From: CAZKWG01 sp964615375
GTDB lineage: Bacteria > Myxococcota_A > UBA796 > CAZKWG01
Reading direction: 5' to 3'
Length of the DNA stretch: 64,000 nucleotides
Assembly (NCBI GenBank): GCA_964615375.1
Contig: CAZTOW010000012.1
Location: 159,263 to 223,262 of the forward strand
How positions within the stretch are numbered: position 1 is the first letter of the stretch; each line of letters begins with the position of its first letter. The position numbers and the translations under genes are program-made. Below the pieces are notes generated by a model, which made no database searches, was not told the DNA's origin, and saw only the letters and a program-made list of their open reading frames with translations. This document shows positions 10,274 through 16,548 of the stretch, one piece after another.

Positions 10274-10318
10274 AGCCGCCCCGGGGACCCAGGTCCCTCG
10301 GGGCGGCTTCCTTTGTTC
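10274..10318 (+). terminator. Rho-independent terminator after the 20-residue peptide gene
   Basis: A 16-base arm at 10274-10289 pairs with 10292-10308 with one bulged base and a very small apical loop; it is followed by the T-rich tract TTCCTTTGTT. It could also help stop transcription from the convergent thiolase operon, whose last codon is at 10347. Confidence 0.8.
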
Positions 10319-10346
10319 GTGGCGTAGACTCACCCAGTCTGCGCGA

Positions 10347-11633
10347 TCAGGCCGCCGGGTTCTCCAGGATCAGCGTGATCCCCTGGCCGCCGCCGATGCA
10401 CATGGTCACCGCGCCGTAACGCTCCCCCTTGCGACGCAACGCATACGCGCAGGTGAGCGTGAGGATGGCGCCGGTGGCGCCGAGCGGGTGGCCCAGCGCG
10501 ATGGCGCCGCCCATCGGGTTCACCTTCTCGGGGTTGATCCCCATCTTCTCCCAGTCGTGGATGACGGCGAGCGCCTGGGGCGCAAACGCCTCGTTCAGCT
10601 CGACGTGGTCCAGGTCCTCGCCCCGCAGGCCGGCGCTGGCCAGCGCCTTGCGCGTGCTGGGCACCGGGCCCCAGCCCATGATCTGCGGATCACAGGCGGC
10701 CACGCCCATCCCGACGAGGCGGGCCAGCGGCTTCGCCCCGACCGACTCCGCGTCTGACTCCCGACCGATGACCATGGCCGCCGCGCCGTCAACCACCGCG
10801 CTGGCGTTGCCGGCGGTGATCACGCCCCCCGCCTCGAAGGCGGGGCGCAGGCGCGCCATCTTCTGCAGGCTCGCGTCGTCGAGGATGTGCGTGTCGTGGG
10901 CCACGCGGACGGCGGGCTCGGCCCCGTCCACCACCACGTCCACGGGCGTGATCTCCTCGGCGAACCAGCCCGCGTCGCGGGCCTCCTTCGCCAGGCGCTG
11001 GCTGCGGTAGCCAAACGCGTCGCAGGCCTCGCGGGAGATCTGGTAGCGCCGCCCGAGCTCCTCGGCGGTGTTGGCCATCGCCATCTCCGCGGAGGGGTCG
11101 TACAGGCTCATCAGCAGCATGTCCTGGAGGTGCTCGCCCGCCGGCAGGTTGCGCGGGTCCAGCGGGCCGTACTTCTGCACGCCCTGGCCCACCTTCTTGC
11201 CCCGGTAGTTGTAGAGGCAGAAGGGGTACTGCATGCTCTCGGCGCCGCCCACCACCATGAAGGGGCGCTCGGCGTCGTGGCGCACGCCGGCCAGCATGAT
11301 CTCCGCGCCCACGGCGATGGCCTCGGCGCCGCTGCCGCAGATGCGCGCGACCGTCAGCGCCGGGACGTCGTTCCCGAGGCCGCCGCGCCAGCGCATGCCC
11401 TGGGCCCCGTAGATGGAGTCCCGGTGGCTGTGCTGGGCCATGCCCATCACGACGTGGCCGATGAGCGCCTTGTCCAGCGCCGTGTTCGCCAGCGTGGCCT
11501 CGATCGCCATGCCGCCGAGCTGCGTGGTGGTGAAGCGGGAGAAGAGCCCGGGGGACTTGTTGTCCACCAGGATGTCGGCCCGCGGGGTGCGGCGCGCGCC
11601 GTCCAGGATGACGACAGGGTTGTTCTTGAGCAT
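10347..11633 (-). CDS. Acetyl-CoA acyltransferase (3-ketoacyl-CoA thiolase)
   Basis: Thiolase of 428 residues that cleaves 3-ketoacyl-CoA with CoA in the last step of beta-oxidation. The nucleophile is Cys99 in ARICGSGAEA, the catalytic base region is GGAIALGHPLGATGA with His382, and the second active-site Cys412 lies in CIGGGQG. Length and motifs fit the FadI/FadA type. It follows the dehydrogenase/hydratase fusion gene by 9 bases, so the two make an operon like fadBA or fadJI. Confidence 0.95.
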   Translation of the reverse strand: MLKNNPVVILDGARRTPRADILVDNKSPGLFSRFTTTQLGGMAIEATLANTALDKALIGHVVMGMAQHSHRDSIYGAQGMRWRGGLGNDVPALTVARICGSGAEAIAVGAEIMLAGVRHDAERPFMVVGGAESMQYPFCLYNYRGKKVGQGVQKYGPLDPRNLPAGEHLQDMLLMSLYDPSAEMAMANTAEELGRRYQISREACDAFGYRSQRLAKEARDAGWFAEEITPVDVVVDGAEPAVRVAHDTHILDDASLQKMARLRPAFEAGGVITAGNASAVVDGAAAMVIGRESDAESVGAKPLARLVGMGVAACDPQIMGWGPVPSTRKALASAGLRGEDLDHVELNEAFAPQALAVIHDWEKMGINPEKVNPMGGAIALGHPLGATGAILTLTCAYALRRKGERYGAVTMCIGGGQGITLILENPAA

Positions 11634-11642
11634 GTCCGCCCC

Positions 11643-13610
11643 CTACTCGTTGAGGAAGGCCGCCGGGACGCGGGGGCCGTTGACGGTGAAGTTGGTGAGC
11701 CCGATCTTCAGATCGCGCGTGCCCTTGCAGCGGCCGAATCCCTGGGCCTCCAGCGCGAGCCCCTGCTCCAGGGGGAGCTGCAGCCCGCGGCGGGTGACGT
11801 CGCAGAGGATGGCGTCGATGGCCAGCGAGTGGTGGCCGATGTCCACCTTGGGCAGGCGCTCGGGCACGGCGACGGGGGAGGGGTCGAGCGGGGCCAGCTG
11901 CACCTGACCCGCGAGGTGCTCACGGACCAGGGCCTTGGCGGCGGCCAGCGGATCGGCCGCCGGCTGCCCGTGCGCCCAGCCCCAGGCGCAGGCCTCGGCG
12001 GCCCCCACCGGGCGGCCGGTGCGCATCATCTGGAGCGCGCGATCGAGGCCGATCAGGCGCGGGAGGCGCTGGGTTCCGCCGTAGCCGGGGATGATGCCGA
12101 GATCGACCTCGGGCTGCCCCAGCATCAGCTTCGGGCCCACCACGCGCGCCCAGCAGCACATGGACAGCTCCGCGCCGCCGCCCAGCACCGGGCCGTCCAG
12201 GGCCGCCACCGTGGGCTTGCCCATGTTGGACAGCTTCAGGAAGATGGGGTGCGTGGTCATGCAGATGCCCACGCAGGCTTCCGGGGTCTTCAGGCTGGCC
12301 AACTCGCCGATGTCCGCGCCGGCCAGGCCGCCGTCGTAGCTGGTCAGCACCACGCCGCGCACGCTGTCGTCGGCCGCCACCTCGTCCAGCAGGGCCGAGA
12401 GCTCGGCGATCGTGCGGCTGTCCAGCGCGTTCTTCACCTCGGGGCGCTGCACCGTGATCACGGCGATCTCGCCGTCCCGGTCCAGCGAGGTGTTGCGGTG
12501 GAAGGGGACCAGCTTCCGGGCGCGCACGCTGGGCGGAACCTCGAAGCCGGGGTTCTTCGCCGCGTAGGCCTCGCAGAGCTCGGCCACCCGCTCCGCGCCC
12601 AGCTGCTCGGCGTAGCTGAGGATGCCGGGGCTGAAGCCGAGGGCCGTGCGGGTGAGCCAGTCCGTCTCGCGCGCCGAGCAGACGCCGTGGTCCACGACGA
12701 AGTACGTGCGGGCCAGCAGCACGGCCAGAATGCGGTCCAGCACCAGGCGGGCTGTCTCGGCGTCGTGGCTCGCGTTGCCCGGGTTCTTGGGGTCGTGCCA
12801 GGGCTTGTTGCCCTGGCTGAGCAGCAGGGCCGGGGCCTGAAACCAGCTCGAGCCGGTGGGGGCGTCGCGCATCAGCTCCTGGCAGTGGGCGGTCAGCAGG
12901 TTGCCGCGTGTCCCGTCCATGACGTTGAAGGGGCCGCCGCCGCCGATGGCGTCGTTCACGATGCGGTCCACCTGGGCGGGCGTGGCCACGCCGTCGGCGA
13001 CGATGCGCACCGCCTCGGAGATGTAGTTGCAGAAGATGTCGTCGGCGGCGAAGCACTCCACGTCCGCCGTGACCACCGGCACCTTCCCCAGCCGTTTGAG
13101 CGTCGCCATCATGCGCGCGCCCAGGGCCTCGTCGCCGCTCAGCACCACCTCGATGGGCAGCGAGCGCCAGGCGGGGAAGAAGGGGTGGTTGACGAAGCAG
13201 CGCTCCGGGTGCTTCGTGAGCGCGGCGATGTGCTTGCGGGGGATGCCCGAGGTGGCGAAGCCGATCAGGCAGTCCGGCCGGACCACCTGCTCCAGCCGCG
13301 AGAGGATGGCGCGCTTGATCGTGAGATCCTCGCTGGCCGCCTCCAGCACGTAGGCGCAGTCCTTCAGGTCGCCGATGTCCAGCGTGGGCTTGAGCGCCGC
13401 CTCGACCGCCGCCGCCGTCTTGGGCGAGAGCTTGCCGGTTGCGAGGCCCTTCTTCACGTAGCCGCGGATCCGGGCCATCCCGGCGTCCAGCGCCTCCTGC
13501 TTGATGTCGTTCAGCCAGACCACCGCGCCGGGCGTGCCCGCCAGCGCGCTGACGAAACCGTAGGCCAGATCCGGGCCGATGCTCCCAGAGCCGATGACGC
13601 CGACCACCAT
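11643..13610 (-). CDS. 3-hydroxyacyl-CoA dehydrogenase / enoyl-CoA hydratase fusion
   Basis: Bifunctional beta-oxidation enzyme of about 655 residues. The N-terminal half is the NAD-dependent 3-hydroxyacyl-CoA dehydrogenase: Rossmann motif VGVIGSGSIG at residues 3-12, NHPFFP at about 150, and the helical C-terminal dehydrogenase domain. The C-terminal part is a crotonase: AALDGPVLGGGAELSMCC (oxyanion region) and PEVDLGIIPGYGGTQRLPR with the catalytic Glu, about residues 500-555. This is the reverse of the hydratase-first order in FadB/FadJ. The ATG at 13610 is chosen over a GTG at 13628 because GGAGG lies 6 bases before it. Confidence 0.9.
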   Translation of the reverse strand: MVVGVIGSGSIGPDLAYGFVSALAGTPGAVVWLNDIKQEALDAGMARIRGYVKKGLATGKLSPKTAAAVEAALKPTLDIGDLKDCAYVLEAASEDLTIKRAILSRLEQVVRPDCLIGFATSGIPRKHIAALTKHPERCFVNHPFFPAWRSLPIEVVLSGDEALGARMMATLKRLGKVPVVTADVECFAADDIFCNYISEAVRIVADGVATPAQVDRIVNDAIGGGGPFNVMDGTRGNLLTAHCQELMRDAPTGSSWFQAPALLLSQGNKPWHDPKNPGNASHDAETARLVLDRILAVLLARTYFVVDHGVCSARETDWLTRTALGFSPGILSYAEQLGAERVAELCEAYAAKNPGFEVPPSVRARKLVPFHRNTSLDRDGEIAVITVQRPEVKNALDSRTIAELSALLDEVAADDSVRGVVLTSYDGGLAGADIGELASLKTPEACVGICMTTHPIFLKLSNMGKPTVAALDGPVLGGGAELSMCCWARVVGPKLMLGQPEVDLGIIPGYGGTQRLPRLIGLDRALQMMRTGRPVGAAEACAWGWAHGQPAADPLAAAKALVREHLAGQVQLAPLDPSPVAVPERLPKVDIGHHSLAIDAILCDVTRRGLQLPLEQGLALEAQGFGRCKGTRDLKIGLTNFTVNGPRVPAAFLNE

Positions 13611-13710
13611 CGCGTCCTCCCTTCCCACCCCCCGACGGCGTGATCCCAGCAGGGGCCCCCGCGGCGGGGCTCCCTCTTATCGCCTCACGGGGGGGTGGTC
13701 CAGGGGTCGA

Positions 13711-15636
13711 TCAGAGCTCGTAGGGGTAGCCGTAGAACAGCCCCGCCTCGATCAGGCCCGCGGCGTCGTACTGCACGAAGGAGGTCCACTGGAGGTAGCG
13801 GTAGTCGTAGTAGCCGTAGCCGTAGTAGAAGTAGGACATGGGGTACCAGCTGGACCCCGCCGCGTAATAGTAGTAGGCGACGCTGTAGCTGTAGAAGTCG
13901 GGCTCGTATGCGAAGCCCCAGATGCTGGTGAACTCGTCGGTCTCCTCCCAGTACTCGAAGTCGGCCCAGTCGCACTCGTCGTAGGAGCCCTCCAGGAATC
14001 CCTCCTCATAGGTGCTCTTGATCTCGAGGCTGAAGTCGCAGCTGTCGCAGCTGATCTCGGCGGTGTCGCCCAGGGCGCTGTAGTAGTTGATGCAGTCCCA
14101 GCCAAAGGAGCTGTCGTACTTCCCGACGATGAAATACCCGACCCAGCCCGACTCCACGCACTCGTCCACGCTGCCGTCGCAGTCGTTGTCGACCCCGTCC
14201 TCCTCCGTCGGGCAGTTCTCGGTCTCCCCCGGGCTCACGTCGGCGTCGGCGTCGTCGCAGTCCCCGCCGATGCGCACGTCGCCCTCGGTCTCCGAGCTGC
14301 AGGTCACCACCGCGGTGCTGTCGTCGCCGTAGCCGTCGTCGTCCGCGTCGGTGTACCAGGTCCGGGCGTCGATGGGGTCGTCGTCCACCTCACCGTCGCA
14401 GTCGTTGTCGATGTCGTCGCAGCGCTCGCGGCGGTCGGGGTTGACGGTGGCGAGCGTGTCGTCGCAGTCCCCGCCCTCGGTGAGCGAGCCGTCGTCCACG
14501 ACCTCGCCGGTGCCCGGGTCGTAGGTGGGCTCGTCCTCGTCCTCGAGCGAGCTGAGGACGAAGCCGTCACCGTCCTGATCGTAGTCGCTGGCCCCGTCGC
14601 AGTCCGAGTCGAGGCCGTCGTACCAGGTCTCGGTCACGCCCGGGTTGACGTCCGCGTCCTCCTCGTCGCAGTCCCCTCCCAGCGTGGCGTAGCCGTCCCC
14701 GGGGTCGTCGCAGGTCACGATCTCCGTGTCGGTAGCGCCGTAGCCGTCGGCGTCATCGTCCTCGTAGAAGGCGTCCGCGTCCACGGCGTCGTCGTCGATC
14801 TCGCCGTCGCAGTCGTTGTCCTCGTCGTCACAGCGCTCCGCCGCGCCCGGGTTCACGGTGCGGTCGTCGTCGTCGCAGTCCTCCCCGCGGCGCGCGTAGC
14901 CGGTGGGCAGATCGCAGGCCATGATCGTGCTGTCGTCGAGCCCGTAGCCGTCGGCGTCGCCGTCCTCGTAGTACGTGGACTGGTCGGTGGCGTCGTCGTC
15001 GATCTCGTCATTGCAGTCGTTGTCGACGTCGTCGCAGACCTCCTCGGCTCCCGGCTTGATCTCGGCGTCGGTGTCGTCACAGTCGTCCTGGTTCGAGGCG
15101 TAGCCCTCGCCGAATTCGCAGACCAGGACCGAGATGTCCGGGTCGCCGAAGCCGTCGCCGTCGGCGTCCGGGTGCGCCGCGAGCCCGCCGGTCGCGCCCT
15201 CCTCGTCCACGACTTCGTCACAGTCGTTGTCGAGCCCGTCACAGCTCTCCGCGAGCCCCGGGGCGCGCGAGGCGGTGTGGTCGTCGCAGTCCGTCCCGTC
15301 CGTGGTGAAGCCGTCGGGCAGCGAGCAGGCCGTGACCTCGCCCGTGAGGTCTCCGTAGCCGTCGCCGTCGGCGTCCGGGTAGTAGGTGTCCCCGTCCTCG
15401 GCGCCCACCTCGTCCACCAGGCCGTTGCAGTCGTCGTCGATCCCGTTGCAAAGCTCATCGGCGCCCGGCGAGACCGCCGCGCTGGCGTCGTCGCAGTCCG
15501 AGTCGGCGCCGTAGCCGTCCCCGTCATTGTCCACGAGGTGCGGGCGGCCGGTCTCGGTGGCTGGCTCCTTGTCCCCAGGGCAGGCGGTCAGCGAGAGCAG
15601 CGAGAGCGTGAGCAGGAGAAGACGCGGCGCAGACAT
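13711..15636 (-). CDS. MopE-repeat lipoprotein with Tyr-rich C-terminus
   Basis: Lipoprotein of 641 residues; ATG at 15636 is chosen because it begins the signal peptide with lipobox LTAC (residues about 15-18). Seven MopE-type metal-binding repeats follow, each built on DADGDGYGD, GDCDDxDxxxxPGAxExC and DNDCDGxxD, about residues 30-505. These repeats bind calcium or copper in characterised proteins such as MopE of methanotrophs. The last about 130 residues are not repeats; the final 61 residues contain 19 tyrosines. It is 75 bases downstream of nothing obvious and ends about 100 bases before the dehydrogenase gene on the same strand. Function unknown; likely a cell-surface metal-binding protein. 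Confidence 0.85.
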   Translation of the reverse strand: MSAPRLLLLTLSLLSLTACPGDKEPATETGRPHLVDNDGDGYGADSDCDDASAAVSPGADELCNGIDDDCNGLVDEVGAEDGDTYYPDADGDGYGDLTGEVTACSLPDGFTTDGTDCDDHTASRAPGLAESCDGLDNDCDEVVDEEGATGGLAAHPDADGDGFGDPDISVLVCEFGEGYASNQDDCDDTDAEIKPGAEEVCDDVDNDCNDEIDDDATDQSTYYEDGDADGYGLDDSTIMACDLPTGYARRGEDCDDDDRTVNPGAAERCDDEDNDCDGEIDDDAVDADAFYEDDDADGYGATDTEIVTCDDPGDGYATLGGDCDEEDADVNPGVTETWYDGLDSDCDGASDYDQDGDGFVLSSLEDEDEPTYDPGTGEVVDDGSLTEGGDCDDTLATVNPDRRERCDDIDNDCDGEVDDDPIDARTWYTDADDDGYGDDSTAVVTCSSETEGDVRIGGDCDDADADVSPGETENCPTEEDGVDNDCDGSVDECVESGWVGYFIVGKYDSSFGWDCINYYSALGDTAEISCDSCDFSLEIKSTYEEGFLEGSYDECDWADFEYWEETDEFTSIWGFAYEPDFYSYSVAYYYYAAGSSWYPMSYFYYGYGYYDYRYLQWTSFVQYDAAGLIEAGLFYGYPYEL

Positions 15637-15715
15637 GAAGGCTCCAGAGAATCCAGGGGGGATTCTGCGCGGGGTTCGGGCGGACGTCAATGCATCAAAT
15701 GGTCAAGGCCGGGTC

Positions 15716-15760
15716 TTGACGAGATGATATGAGTGATGTATATATCAATCATGTCATCTC
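15716..15760 (+). promoter_or_regulatory. Promoter inside a 40-bp palindromic operator
   Basis: TTGACG at 15716-15721 and TATATA at 15739-15744 are separated by exactly 17 bases, a near-consensus sigma-70 promoter in a GC-rich genome. The 40 bases 15721-15760 form a palindrome whose two 20-base half-sites match at 17 of 20 positions, centred on the -10 element. Transcription would begin near 15751, which is the ATG of the regulator gene, so the message is probably leaderless. A regulator bound here would block its own promoter. Confidence 0.75.
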
Positions 15761-16548
15761 AACCCGACCCCATCCTCGACGCCGCGCGCCGCCTCCTCGC
15801 CGAGGGCGGCCCGGACGCGCTCACCATGGACGCCCTGGCCACCGCCTCCGGGCTCTCCCGCGCCACCGTCTACCGGCGGATCGGCAGCCGCGAGGCGCTG
15901 ATCGCGCGGCTCACCGAGGAGGGCCTGGACGTGGGGGAGCGCGGGGACCTGTCCGAGCGGATCCTGGACGCCGCGGCGCGGACCTTCGGGCGCCTGGGCT
16001 TCGAGGCCACCGTCGAGCAGATCGCGGAGCAGGCCGGCGTCGGGAGCGCGACCATCTACCGGCACTTTGGCGACAAGGAGAGCCTGATCCTGGCCCTGGC
16101 CTCCACGCGCGGCGGGCGCGGGATGATGCGCGGGCTCGAGGAGCAGCTGACCGGCGACCTGCGCGCCGACCTCACGCGGATCACGCGCGAGCTCATGCGC
16201 ACGATGCGCGTGGACGGCGATCTGATGCGCCTGGCCATCATCGAGGTCCCGCGACACCCCGGGCTGCGGGAGCGCATGCGGGCCGCCCCGGACCGGCTCT
16301 CCCGCAGCCTCGTGGCCTTCTTCGCGCGCGCCGTGGCTCGCGGACAGCTGCCGCCCCGCGACCCGGAGGCGCTCGCGTACACCTTCGTCGGGCCGCTCCT
16401 CATGCAGGTGCTCCTGCGCGGGACCTTCCTGGATGGGCCGCTGCCCGACCCCGAGACCTTCGCCCCGCAACACGTCTCGCTCTTCCTGTCCGGCGCGCTC
16501 AGCGCCGAGGAGGCCCCATGCTCCGATCGAGTGGACCAGACACGCTGA
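15751..16548 (+). CDS. TetR-family regulator with two tandem HTH domains
   Basis: Product of 265 residues from the ATG at 15751, the predicted transcription start. Two TetR_N DNA-binding domains follow one another: PILDAARRLLAEGG to GLSRATVYRRIGSREAL (about residues 6-50) and RILDAAARTFGRLG to GVGSATIYRHFGDKESL (about 68-116). The ligand-binding C-terminal part is about 150 residues. Most TetR proteins have only one such domain. The gene overlaps the downstream phosphotransferase-like gene by 31 bases and the palindrome at 15721-15760 covers its promoter, so it is probably an autorepressor that also controls that gene. The in-frame ATG at 15733 lies within the operator and is less likely. Confidence 0.88.
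   Translation: MSSQPDPILDAARRLLAEGGPDALTMDALATASGLSRATVYRRIGSREALIARLTEEGLDVGERGDLSERILDAAARTFGRLGFEATVEQIAEQAGVGSATIYRHFGDKESLILALASTRGGRGMMRGLEEQLTGDLRADLTRITRELMRTMRVDGDLMRLAIIEVPRHPGLRERMRAAPDRLSRSLVAFFARAVARGQLPPRDPEALAYTFVGPLLMQVLLRGTFLDGPLPDPETFAPQHVSLFLSGALSAEEAPCSDRVDQTR

Noticed and set aside
10887..13643. 918-codon plus-strand open frame
   Set aside because: It is antisense to the thiolase and dehydrogenase/hydratase genes, whose motifs are complete; long antisense frames are expected at this GC content.
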